From assembly GCF_026151205.1 (NCBI RefSeq), contig NC_087080.1:4255096-4319095 (forward strand): a stretch of DNA of 64,000 nt. Direction: 5' to 3'. This DNA is from Bolinopsis microptera (taxonomy: Eukaryota; Ctenophora; Tentaculata; Lobata; Bolinopsidae). Below are positions 47,348 to 57,973 of the stretch, piece after piece; positions within the stretch are counted from its first letter, which is position 1, and each line of letters begins with the position of its first letter. A model generated the notes under the pieces. That model made no database searches, was not told the origin of the DNA, and saw only the letters and a program-made list of their open reading frames with translations. A program made the position numbers and the translations under genes.

Positions 47348-47624
47348 TTCTCTGGAATCATGTTTGACAAACCGTTTTCTTATTTGGGTGACTTATTTTG
47401 TATATTTCAGAACAACCCGTCCTAGTTGTTGGAACTACAATGCAATGTGGAAACGTGATGAAGATCGAGAATTGAATTAAAATCGGTAAGATCAATCATC
47501 TACACAATGAACGTTCAGAAATCAGACCAATAAATAATATCAAATAAATAGATACAGTTAAAAGTCATTGTCCAGGTCGACATTCACTGTCCTCTCCGCT
47601 CAATTTAAAATAGAGCTCAACATA

Positions 47625-48244
47625 TTAAGCCACTAGCACGAACGCGTAGCTGCAGGCAAGTTTGCTAGTTTGTGTGTTTATCGCACAGCCAACAAACTTC
47701 CTGTTTTCTCCCTCGAACTCCTTCTCAAAATCTGTGATATCGTCCTGGTACTTGAGCTTGTATTCGGAGCAAGCCGTCTCGGCGCTCGTTATCGTCATCA
47801 CGTATTGTTGCTCTAGGACACCTGGAGAAGGAGAGATTGGTTTATTCCAAAAAAGTGAGGTGGTTGGTTTCTGTTATGGTTTTAGTAGTTTGGAATTTGT
47901 GTCTAAAACTTTGAACAAATTGCTGGATGTAGCTTTACCTGATCGTTTTCTTCTGGAAGTAGCAACGAGGCTCCTTGCCTTCTTAATCAAAGTAGAGGAC
48001 ACTGTAAACTTATGGTCTTGATGGTACTTGAGGATACACCCCACTTCCGTCAGTTCGTCTTGTGTTGAAAGTCCCAGACACGTTATCAGCACTGGAATGT
48101 GTGTTACTGTAAGACTGAGGTGGGTCTTAAGTAAGATTATTTCGTAAAAATGACCTGACATGATCTGAGACTTTCATTATGGAAATGTCATACATTCATA
48201 CGATGTTATTATTGATTAATACCTGCTAGTACACGCCAGCTCAT
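47625..48244 (-). CDS. Small secreted protein with dibasic cleavage site, unknown family
   Basis: Three minus-strand exons joined in frame: 48244-48223, 48091-47939, 47821-47625 (123 aa). Exon 1 and the start of exon 2 make a clean signal peptide (MSWRVLAVLITCLGLSTQ, cleavage expected near DELTEV). The mature part has four Cys (VGC, TACSEY, VGCAIN, LACSYA) and a furin-like RRKRS where exons 2 and 3 meet, followed by a hydrophilic DDITDFEKEFEGENRKF segment. I do not recognise the family; a cleaved hormone-like or cytokine-like precursor is possible. It is the only host gene on this strand. Reading exon 2 without the exon-1 splice gives a longer N-terminus that looks less natural. Confidence 0.6.
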
Positions 48245-49874
48245 CTTAACCAACAGCTGTCCAAATCTACTCTGTAGGGTGGGGATTAGTAAAACTTAAA
48301 TAACGACGAAATTAATTTAGATATGAATTGAACGGAACATATTTGAAGCGAACTCAATAAATGATCGATTACTGAGGACGAAATGAGAGTTTTCACTCAC
48401 CGAAAGCGCTATCGTATCATATTAAATTACATAAATATTTCGCTTATGGTCTTCGAAATATCCGAAATACTGCGTTGAGCTACGGATTCATTTAGTGAGA
48501 TATCGCGTTATTACTGGTCAACCTCACGTATCAGACCGGAGAAATAGTTCTCCACTTCTGAAGAACTGAAAGGGTCTACATGATCATATAACGTTTAGCG
48601 TGCAATTACTATTAGCTGGTGCAGACGGTTCACAGGGTGTCGGGGTATGAATGCACGTGATTGCTCTTAAACCAGTAAAAACTGGGGTAACTTTTGTTAA
48701 TCATGGCCGGCAACATAAGGAACCGGGGATTAGTTTTTACATACACAATAGTAATACCCCACATTGTTCACCTCCGTCCTCCAAATGAGAAGGTTGTAAC
48801 CTTGTGAAAATCGTAAAACAGTGTTTTTGGCCATAGAGAAATGCAATTTTTCCAATGATCGGAGAAATCTCAAAAAGAGGATGGCAGTCCTTAAACGATA
48901 GAGATTTGGCACACTGCACTCGAATGGAAGTCAAATTGTGGGAATTGTCAGTAAAGAGTTGTTATATGTCAGAGAAAATTAAGTAAGAGATTTCTCATTT
49001 CCAGCGAAGCTCCAGCAACATTGGCCAGTAATATTGAAAGATAATTAATAAAATGTAAGTAGTTGCTTGACCTCACGCCTTAAGAATCCTGTCCCCGGTC
49101 ATATCACGCCTGATGCCTACTACCTATTACTACTGCTAGCAGAGCCAGGAGTAGTTAATATCAAATCAAAACGTGCATCGCAGCTCTCCGCAAATCATTA
49201 AAGCGTTAACTGAGGCGAGCTTAATATTAGAAATAGTCTTTCTGAATTTTAGGAGCAATGATAGTAAAGCAGCCTGGCGCGGCGTTGAATTTAATTATCC
49301 CTCCAGCACGCGACAGCTAGCTTAACATGTGGATAAACGTGTCTCACCATATCTACCAAATTTCCAGGCAGCTAGTCCTCTGCGATTTTATGAAATCGAA
49401 CATGCCACTTTTTAAATGTGATATATAATTGACGGCCCCTCTGGACATGCTCTACTATCGGCTTTCCAGGCCACGTGCCTAATCGAACTGCATAATTAGG
49501 GGAATTCTAATCTGTTCGGTTTGCCGGTGCAGTGGTTCGGAATTCATCTGGTTATGAGGACACAAAATGGCTAAAAATATACATAATTACTGCCGCTGGT
49601 AGAAAAACGTCCCGACGACACGCTTACTTCTAATTTAGTGTTGCAATACGATTAAATGAAACCAACGCGAACGGTTGAAAACGAAACGAGAAGATGGAGC
49701 GTGAAACGTAACAATTTCTACTGAAATATATTGAGAATAATGACTCTGGTCAGTGGTCAACTGTGCCTTAGCACTCCATGAGGGAGGAGTAAGTATAATA
49801 GTCCCGATTTAAACCCTTCGCCTTTATGCAGCTCAATTATAGAGCTCACCTCAACGTCTTCTCTCCTATTATCG

Positions 49875-50120
49875 AATACCTTACTCGGGAATATTATAGC
49901 GGGTTAATTTATGACTGGGAAAATTAATGACCGGGGAAAATATGGCGGAATTTTCCAAAAGCCACCAAGCATCAAAATGTATTACTATTAGTTTACCTTA
50001 CTCGGGAACACAATAGCGGGTTAATTTATGACTGGGAAAATTAATGACCGGGAAAAATGTGGCGGAATTTTCCTAAACCCACCACTTTATCCCAGTCATA
50101 ATATTCCCGAGTAAGGTATT
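49875..50120. mobile_element. 246-bp MITE with internal duplication
   Basis: 20-bp perfect terminal inverted repeats AATACCTTACTCGGGAATAT/ATATTCCCGAGTAAGGTATT. Inside, a block of about 95 bp (GCGGGTTAATTTATGACTGG ...) is repeated directly from about 49878 and 49995. No ORF. TA-type target duplication is possible but not provable here. Confidence 0.8.
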
Positions 50121-50419
50121 AGTATTCTTACACAGCGCCCATTTGCCTAATAAACGTAACTTAGCTGTGAGGGTTACGGAGTGTGGAGCTTCAGCTAGAA
50201 GGAACTAGTCATCATTTGCATCACAGCAATGCATATTATGCAGGCGGCCACTATTTAATTGAAAATTACGAATTTAAAAACATGTAAGTAGGTGAGTCAC
50301 ATTGGTAACAAACAGAGAAATGATTAGTAAGGTGTTGGAGAAATATTAAGACTATTTAATGCGTGCGGCCTTTTTGTTATGGATAAGTTACTAAATATAT
50401 ATAATGGAAAGCTGTGAAC

Positions 50420-50540
50420 CAGCTTTCATATTGATTACAATTTTCAAATTAATCACACCTTTTCATATTGGTTGCATTTTTTCAAATTAATCCCACTTTT
50501 TCGTTTTGATTGCACTTTTTCATATTAATCACACTTTTCA
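50420..50540. repeat. Minisatellite, unit about 37 bp
   Basis: Three to four imperfect copies of a unit made of CATATTGATTGCA-, TTTTTCAAATTAATC- and ACACTTTT-like blocks. Confidence 0.65.
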
Positions 50541-50669
50541 AGACATACGTATATTAGTGCTCGCTTAACAGTTACTTATCACTTCCATTGATGCACGCTT
50601 ACTTTACATGTACACACTAAAACAAACGAACTCTAAAACAAACGAACAGTTAGGAACGGACTATAACTG

Positions 50670-50696
50670 GGGGGGGGGGGGGGGGGGGGGGGGGGG
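50670..50696. repeat. Poly-G tract
   Basis: About 27 consecutive G followed by AGGG. No inverted partner or duplication nearby, unlike the G-capped element at 46100. Confidence 0.8.
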
Positions 50697-53326
50697 AGGG
50701 CAAAAAGATAATACCTAAATAGTAGTAATCGAGCGGTGTTAAATATTTGTAAACTAAATATTTTATGATTACCACCTTAAAATAGTACCAACAATTACCA
50801 TAAGGTCGCATCAGGGCACTTGAAACATATTCCTAGCGGGATTATAACGAAATGGCGCAAAACTATAATACTACAATACCTTGGCTGTTAATCTATTTAA
50901 CTACTCTTTCCTGAATAATGGAATAATTTTAATGGCCAGTAAAATTATTGCTATAATTGATTGAAAGTTCCCTGTAAGTTAAAACAGTGGAGGAGCCAGA
51001 AAAGCGACAGAAAATCAAGACTTATTTTACTTCGGTGTATTCCAACAGCCACATTGTTACACAAGTGCAGCCAATTACAGGAAGCCGAAGAATTTATTTG
51101 GCCAGTGACGGTTAAGGTAGTTGTAAAAAACGGCTTCTCGAAATCAGTCGAGTAATTTTTAGTTTATTGTGAATTCGATGAAAAATAATTATTTAGCGAA
51201 TTTTATTTGAATTTATAGTCTTCTTGTGCTGTGGGAGGCAAAACTTTTCATCAAAGGACAAATCATTTTGAGGGTGGTCAACCACAAAATTGAGAGTGCA
51301 CGTGAGAATCGATCTTCTACCTAGAAAATAATTTGACTTATTTGAACTAAAAATACTCGCGGATTTGTCCGAGAGTGCTCGACTGAAATATAGAGAGCAC
51401 AGATTAACTGACCATCAGCTTCATAGTCGTTTAGAAGATAAAATAGGGGCACGATCATGCGGTCGTAGAGTCGCTGGCTTCCCAATATCCTTGTGTACAC
51501 CTTGCAAATGGTAAATAAAATATATATGAAAATTTTAGGCCATCTTTCCTGTCAACAATTAGTTTACAGTTTAAGACATAGTTAAATTCCAATAAAGCCT
51601 CTCCATTCTCCAACAATCTGAACACTGCATATAATGTCACCCCACCAACGAGCTGATTAAAAACCAAAATAGTAGAAAGAGAAATTTGAATAAGGAAAAG
51701 TATCCATAAGTAATGGAATAATCAAACCAAATTAGGCTAATAAAAAAGAGGACATTAGTAACTCAACGTGTTATACCCTTGAATGCTGGTTAAGAGAGTA
51801 CAATGATAAAGATGTGAAGTCTGTTCAAAGAGTCAAATAACACTTGTTTATAATGACGACAGATCTAGATCTTAAGCATAAAATTTTGCTTCAGAATGTG
51901 TTAACGTTGCTTTTTCCGCTCTGATATAACTTTAAGGAACAACGTTGTACGACCAGTTTTAATTTGGATAAAGGAATATATGTTAGTTGTTTTTGAAGTT
52001 ATATCCATGTCAATTGACCAAGGCATCGTAAAAATTTTACGAGTTACGACCATCTGAAAAGAATGGATTTATTGAGAATTATTGGTCCTCGGTTCCAAAG
52101 GTGATCTTGTATCCTGGATGGAGATTCGGAACTCATACTGACTGAATTTTTGATGTTTACCAGTGCTTATATACCGCCCCGATTCACTGCATCACGGTAA
52201 AACGGCCGTTTACCGCAGTGGTCAGCCGTTTATTCTTGTGCTAAACGGGTTTTAAACCTTTCTCTCCGCACTGTGGATATTGCAGACGTTAAAAGGTACA
52301 ATGTAGGACGGTTTGACCCCTTTATTGGCTACGATCTACGTTATTTCAAAACAACGTCTTTTACTTACATGAATACATGGGAAAGTTTCAGATTTACGAT
52401 TATCTTAGAATTGGTTTTGACGTGCAGTTAATTCTACTAGCAGGAACCCGTCTAGCCCTAAAGTGGTCTCAAGAGACTAAAATGATTATTGCCTATTTAA
52501 TTCGCGTTTTTGACACCACTTGGGGGTCCAAATTTTGGGCTCTAAAATTCCTATTCCTTGGCCAATTTTTTATTTTTTCATGCTGATTTGGATGCCATAT
52601 AAAAGCATTCGACGCAGTCAAAAAAATTCTCAGTTGTATATCTTTTACGGTTTTTGCGGAAAGTCGCGTTAAAGTTGATGCCGTGGTACGGATAAATATA
52701 TATATAGTAAGATGTAGTTTTACGAAGATTTCAAGCTTTACGTTCGTGTCCAAAAGCATTATATTTTCAACGGATTTATATAGTAAGATTTAATAGAGAA
52801 CAAGTCTGAATACCGGGCCAGTACGTTTAAATCCTTACCAAGTGACCAACTCGTTTACGAGAATTTCTAGACTACTGTTTACCGATTAAAGCAACAACAA
52901 ATTTGAAATTTAAAGATCTTGTTTTAATGTATTTTGAGTTGAGCTCTCACATTGCAGTGGTGAAGTTTTCAACGGCCACCGCAAATGCTATTGCTCAACA
53001 AACACAACAATTATATATTATATATTATAAAACCGGCCTGATCGAGATCAGAATAATAGGATTTATTTTATATTGAAACGTAGTCAAAATATAATCTCAC
53101 AAAAATAGTTAAATCGCAAAGTTGTCGTTGTGTAATGGATAAGTTAAAGTTTGCTCCATTTGATGCAGATGATGGTTTTAATGTTGGAGGAGATTATAGA
53201 ATTTTAAAATAAAATTTGAATCTTTCAGAGAGAATTTGCAGCATGGACTTTGGTAACAAAAAGCGGGATATCAGAATTCGTAACCATGTAAGCAATTGAT
53301 ACTTTTTGTTTTGTTTTATTCACAAC

Positions 53327-53382
53327 ATTGAGTGATGACGCCTTTTCAAATTCATAAAAGGTCACACTTTTTGCTGACTACT
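53327..53382 (+). ncRNA. Box C/D snoRNA, host 2 intron 1
   Basis: C GTGATGA (53332-53338), D CTGA (53374-53377). Short (about 55 nt). Target unknown. Confidence 0.6.
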
Positions 53383-53915
53383 GAAAAAAGTTTCATTCTT
53401 GTCTGATTGCATCTCCCTGCTATATAAAGTCTAACCGAAAATAGGAAATCGCTAATAAACATACTTATTTTAGAGTAGAAACCACCGGAGGTAAAGTTCA
53501 TGATAACCAGATTGGAAGATCCTACATTCCGACATCATCACAGGTATGAACAATTCTCATAACCATCCACCTGACGAGTAGTTTAGTTTACCAAAAACTC
53601 AATTAATAACTGAGTAAAGTTTCTACCCTTAAAGAGGAATCTATAATTATTGGTATTCACGTTATTTCTTCTGGCACTTACGGAGATAACCTCACCAGTT
53701 GTGTAAGGAATTAAGGGAATGTTGCTCGATTTTCATGAAAAAAAAAGATATGCAGCGTTCTTAGTTAAATTACACTTAGATCTGTTATTCGGGAGTTCAG
53801 TTTAGAATTTGTTTTGACCCCTTGCCTTGTGTGGTACTCGTCTCACTAATCTTATTTGTGGCGTCTAATATTTACAATCCTCCACTTGGTAAACTAAACT
53901 ACAAGTAAAAAACAA

Positions 53916-53980
53916 TATGATCTGATGACGCAGTAAAAGATATGAAAGACCCTGATCGTAGAATTGATAGCTGATCATCC
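53916..53980 (+). ncRNA. Box C/D snoRNA, host 2 intron 2
   Basis: C CTGATGA (53922-53928), C'-like TGATCG, D CTGA (53971-53974), with ATGA/TCAT terminal pairing. Confidence 0.6.
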
Positions 53981-54239
53981 AATTAAAATTCATCTTGATT
54001 TTCCAGTTTTCACCCAATGTTATTTCAACACCTACCCTCAGGGTTAAACGGTGCAGTTTGTGGTATTTCAACGCTGCTCTCTCTATCGCTGAAATCTTTA
54101 AAAGGTAAGTTCTTGTTCTGCAGACTCTGACTACTTCTGATAGGAATGTAATTCATTTCTTGTTTAAGAGCAGTTGATGTTTTGGATTAGCTTACAATTT
54201 AGACTCGTTACTTTTTGTGTAACTTCTATTTACTCGAAC

Positions 54240-54340
54240 TCACGAATGATGAGTTCTATGTTACACACTCTGATTTTGAGAAAATGCATTAATTTGTGCT
54301 TCCCCAAACTTCATGATGACACATTTTCTCTGACTTTTCA
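54240..54340 (+). ncRNA. Box C/D snoRNA family E, copy 1
   Basis: About 100 nt with four good boxes: C ATGATGA (54246-54252), D' CTGA, C' ATGATGA, D CTGA (54330-54333). Four nearly identical copies in successive introns. Guides CTATGTTACACACT and CACATTTTCT; target unknown. Confidence 0.75.
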
Positions 54341-54761
54341 CTTCTTTTTTATTAATGAATAATAATGGTCGACATGGTTTGTAAGATCTTGTGCTTCAGG
54401 TGGTTCCAGAACGGCGTGGTGACTGTTTTATCTGGGCAGTTATAGATAATTACACCTGTCTAATCTCATTACAGTTATATGCTCTGCCAACAAATCTCCT
54501 CTTTCAAGGTACATGCACTGTAACTGTGCAGTAGTTTTGTATGATCATGTACTGTGCAATAATTTTAACCTTGTTACCAAGCTTTTTAAACCCTAGGCCG
54601 AATAAAATCAATCTTAGATAAATTATTACATGGCCAAATTATGATACGGCCAAGACAGCCACCATATTTGTCCACAAACAATGTCCCTAATTAATAAAGA
54701 ATAAGAAGTGAAGACCGGGGAGGTCTGTAAGAAGCAGTTAGGTAGACATCAACTTCGAACT

Positions 54762-54862
54762 CATTGAATGATGAGTTCTATGTTACACACTCTGATTTTG
54801 AGAAAATGCATTAATTTGTGCTTCCCCAAACTTCATGATGACACATTTTCTCTGACTTTTCA
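54762..54862 (+). ncRNA. Box C/D snoRNA family E, copy 2
   Basis: C 54768-54774, D 54852-54855. About 50 bp of upstream intron (AAGAAGCAGTTAGGTAGACA) is also shared with copies 3 and 4. Confidence 0.75.
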
Positions 54863-55263
54863 CTTCTTTTTTGTTTACGCACGATTATAGGTAATGAGAT
54901 TTATGATATATTAAAATTCAGGGGGTACAGACAAGAACGTTCCAGAATATTTGGTGACTTGATCTGGACAGTGGAGAATTTTACCTGTTCTATCTCTGGG
55001 AATATCGCAGCTACATAATCTGTCACCAAATCTCTACCCCCAAGGTTTGTGCACCTAAATAACCTTGTTATTTAGATTTTCAACTGCAAGTTTAAGTCTG
55101 AGAACACGTTTAATTTAACGTCGGTTGCACTATTATACCAAACCAGAGTTGGCGGACTAAGAAAAATTATTCACCACATTTTTCACGATTAATTTCACTT
55201 ATAAACATTAATATGGACCGGGAGGTCTGTAAGAAGCAGTTAGGTAGACATCAGGTTCGAACT

Positions 55264-55364
55264 CACTGAATGATGAGTTCTATGTTACACACTCTGATTT
55301 TGAGAAAATGCATTAATTTGTGCTTCCCCAAACTTCATGATGACACATTTTCTCTGACTTTTCA
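55264..55364 (+). ncRNA. Box C/D snoRNA family E, copy 3
   Basis: C 55270-55276, D 55354-55357; same four-box layout. Confidence 0.75.
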
Positions 55365-55782
55365 CTTCTTTTTTGCTTATGTACGGAAATGAAGATAGAG
55401 ATTTCTCAAAACTTGCTAATTCAGGGGGTGAAAGATTGAAAGTTCCAGAAAGATTTTGGGACTGTTAAATCCAGACTGTTGAGGATTCCACCGGAGTGAT
55501 CTCTGCAATCGATGAAGTTGTAAACCACTGAATGTCAAATTCAAGGTATGTGCATTGGTGGAGGCTTATTGTTGAGCTTGTAAACCCAAATATGATCACA
55601 TTCACCTTAGCTTTAGGTTACATAAATACATCACCATACCGGACCTAAGATGGTGGACTTTGAAAAATTCCGCTATCGCCTATCATACATTTCCACAAAT
55701 AATTTAACTTATAAATATTAATATTGACCGGGAAGGCCTGCAATAATATAAGAAGCAGTTAGGTAGACATCAGGTTCGAACT

Positions 55783-55883
55783 CACTGAATGATGAGTTCT
55801 ATGTTACACACTCTGATTTTGAGAAAATACATTAATTAGTACTTCCCCAAACTTCATGATGACACATTTTCTCTGATTTTTCA
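55783..55883 (+). ncRNA. Box C/D snoRNA family E, copy 4
   Basis: C 55789-55795, D 55873-55876. Slightly diverged from copies 1-3 but all boxes kept. Confidence 0.75.
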
Positions 55884-56127
55884 CTTTTGTCTACGTACGA
55901 TCATGATTAGTTTTAAGATTTCTAATATATTTAAATTCAGGGATTAAAGAACGGTCCGGTTCTTTACGGTGACTGTTGGATCTGGACAGTGGCTCTGCTT
56001 TAACATGACATATCTATATCAATGTGATCTGGTTTAATCATATAATAATAGTCTGGACAAACGGACCAGATACTAGGATTATCCTGGTAGGTCCACATCT
56101 CATGATCCTATAATATTCCGTTCCCTT

Positions 56128-56200
56128 ATTTTCATGATGACCCAAATAACTTTCGTTCTGTATGAACCCTGGAGAAAATCCAATGTCGCTCTGATTTACT
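56128..56200 (+). ncRNA. U59/snR54-like box C/D snoRNA, host 2 copy 1
   Basis: C ATGATGA (56134-56140), D CTGA (56191-56194). Closest to the host 1 copy (same CCCTGGAGAAAATCCAATG), but ACT of the D' region is missing (CGTTCTGTATGAAC). The 18S guide ACTTTCGTTCT is intact. Confidence 0.82.
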
Positions 56201-56361
56201 AAATTATTTTATCTTGTTTAGAGTTTTTGAAGTGTCTTATTTTATTCTGTTTCAGAAACAGAAAATTAACGATGGATCAATGTTGTCGAACAGAGAGCGC
56301 CTATTAGGTTAGTCTCAAATTAAATAAAGGACTCTGCTCCTAAACTTTTAAATAGATAATT

Positions 56362-56428
56362 AAAAAATGATGCTCTAAACTTTCGTTCTACTGTATGAAC
56401 CATGGAGAGATGTTACTATCTGATTTTA
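56362..56428 (+). ncRNA. U59/snR54-like box C/D snoRNA, host 2 copy 2
   Basis: C ATGATGC (56368-56374, last base changed), D CTGA (56420-56423), 18S guide intact, new D-side sequence GAGATGTTACTAT. Confidence 0.78.
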
Positions 56429-56625
56429 AATTATCTTTGACCTTGTTTGAGCGCTAGTTGCTTTTATGATTTCTAATTTACAACCATTTTCAGCTATCAA
56501 AACATCGCAGGACAGAAATATCGGTGTCGACCACTTGCAGAGTTTATTCTAGGTGAGCTTAAGTTTTATATTAAATATTGGACTTACCCCCAAACTTTAC
56601 TTTACGATAAATAATATAATAATGA

Positions 56626-56683
56626 TGTTCTAAACTTTCGTTCTACTGTATGAACCATGGAGAGATGTTACTATCTGAATTTA
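56626..56683 (+). ncRNA. U59/snR54-like box C/D snoRNA, host 2 copy 3
   Basis: C ATGATGT (56632-56638), D CTGA (56675-56678). Intron and downstream exon are near-identical to those of copy 4. Confidence 0.78.
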
Positions 56684-56868
56684 AATTATCTTTGACCTTG
56701 TTTGAGCGCTAGTTGCTTTTATGATTTCTAATTTACAACCATTTCAGCTATCAAAACATCGCGGGACAGAAATATCGGTGTCGACCACTTGCAGAGTTTA
56801 TTCTAGGTGAGCTTAAGTTTTATATTAAATATTGGACTTACCCCAAACTTTATTTTACGATAAATAAT

Positions 56869-56936
56869 ATAATAATGATGTTCTAAACTTTCGTTCTACT
56901 GTATGAACCATGGAGAGATGTTACTATCTGAATTTA
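56869..56936 (+). ncRNA. U59/snR54-like box C/D snoRNA, host 2 copy 4
   Basis: C ATGATGT (56875-56881), D CTGA (56928-56931), 18S guide intact. Confidence 0.78.
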
Positions 56937-57123
56937 AATTATCTTTGATCTTTGAGCATTGCTCGTTTGTAATGATGTGTAATTTGGAAAAATTTCAGCT
57001 TACGAAAAAGTCCCGGTACTCGAAAGAATGGAAAGTTTTTAAACAAGGTTTGTTTTTTCTTTTCTTTTTAACTTGAGCAACAGCCAACTAATGGTGATGT
57101 TGATTTATTTTGTGCTGACGAAA

Positions 57124-57193
57124 AACTTAATGATGTTTAATAAACTTTCGTTCTACTGTATGAACCATGGAGATTTAGTAATTTCTGAATAAT
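57124..57193 (+). ncRNA. U59/snR54-like box C/D snoRNA, host 2 copy 5
   Basis: C ATGATGT (57130-57136), D CTGA (57185-57188), 18S guide intact; D-side guide diverged again. Confidence 0.76.
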
Positions 57194-57393
57194 AAGTCAG
57201 CATTCTGTCTCCTATTTTGAAGTCAATCTTTTTTGTATCATGCTATTAAACATTACTTTGCAGGTTGCGGATTTAAATCGAACCAATGACGGTTAGTCGA
57301 AACACCAGTGCAGCACTGAGATTTTTAGATTCTAACAAAAGGTGTGTTGGATTTATCATTGCCTAAACCATCTCGTCTGAAATGCCTTTGCTT

Positions 57394-57442
57394 TTGAACT
57401 GATGAATTAATCACGACGGTCATCTGATACAGACTGAAATAG
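57394..57442 (+). ncRNA. Box C/D snoRNA candidate, host 2
   Basis: C-like CTGATGA (57399-57405), CTGA at 57424-57427 and 57434-57437. Weak and short, but it is the only candidate in an intron of a host where the others are filled. Confidence 0.4.
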
Positions 57443-57648
57443 ATATTTAGTGATACTGATCTTCATAATTTATTTATATCTCTTAACTAACTGAAGGTGA
57501 TTTTTAATAATAGTTCTCCTTCAGTTACCCAGCGAGATACAGAATTGAAGATCGGTTACTGGTTCCAAGTACGGAAACCAAGGTAAGCCCTAGTAGACTA
57601 TAATTATGATTCAACCATTTTTGTGTTGATTTAATTCTGCTGTCGAAA

Positions 57649-57718
57649 TACTTAATGATTTTCTAAACTTTCGTTCTACTGTATGAACCATGGAGACTTC
57701 AATACATTTCTGAATGTT
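57649..57718 (+). ncRNA. U59/snR54-like box C/D snoRNA, host 2 copy 6
   Basis: C box degenerate (ATGATTT, 57655-57661), D CTGA (57710-57713), 18S guide intact. May be decaying. Confidence 0.65.
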
Positions 57719-57973
57719 TTGGCAGCAGTTGAGAAGAAGTTTCTGAAATGAACTAAAATTGCATCATATTAATGTAAGTTATCTTTTTCAGTTTTAAAGG
57801 AAAACACCTAAGAGCACTCAGCGGATTATTTACATTTCAACTGAGACGAACAGATGGTCTTCTCTCATCCCCATTCCCCATATTCAATGTTTAATATTGG
57901 GATATTGTTAGTCATACTGTATAATAATAATAATGGTTAAGCAAACAAGTAACCATTACTATCTTGTAATAGA

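Larger units (their letters stand above)
41599..47485 (+). ncRNA. snoRNA host gene 1 (non-protein-coding spliced transcript)
   Basis: About 18 short exons, all with GT..AG junctions, e.g. 41599-41710, 41952-41984, 42246-42304, 42477-42540, 42984-43045, 43116-43306, 43600-43649, 43870-43958, 44139-44187, 44363-44480, 44693-44734, 44913-44979, 45182-45280, 45480-45549, 45821-45987, 46672-46713, 46892-46965, 47172-47233, 47411-47485. No frame crosses them: a 37-codon frame from 41606 (with ENIPADT twice) stops in exon 2. Nearly every intron over 120 bp holds one snoRNA. This is the UHG/GAS5-type arrangement, in which introns rather than exons carry the product and the mRNA is usually an NMD target. 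The 5' end and last exon are not certain. Confidence 0.85.
48245..53228. other. Gene-free interval between the two host genes
   Basis: No convincing coding exon on either strand. It holds a MITE (49875-50120), a minisatellite (50420-50540) and a 27-base G run (50670-50696). The rest is AT-rich unique sequence. Confidence 0.5.
53229..57950 (+). ncRNA. snoRNA host gene 2 (non-protein-coding spliced transcript)
   Basis: At least 14 exons: 53229-53287, 53474-53543, 54007-54104, 54400-54508, 54922-55044, 55424-55545, 55941-56086, 56256-56307, 56494-56552, 56748-56806, 56999-57047, 57264-57341, 57514-57582 and a last one from 57792. No shared frame crosses them. All 13 introns carry one box C/D snoRNA candidate. 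Exons 4-7 are related to each other, as are exons 9 and 10 (almost identical), so the gene grew by duplicating exon-plus-intron units. The first exon(s) and the 3' end near CMTR2 are uncertain; read-through or splicing into CMTR2 (ATG at 57974) cannot be excluded. Confidence 0.85.
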
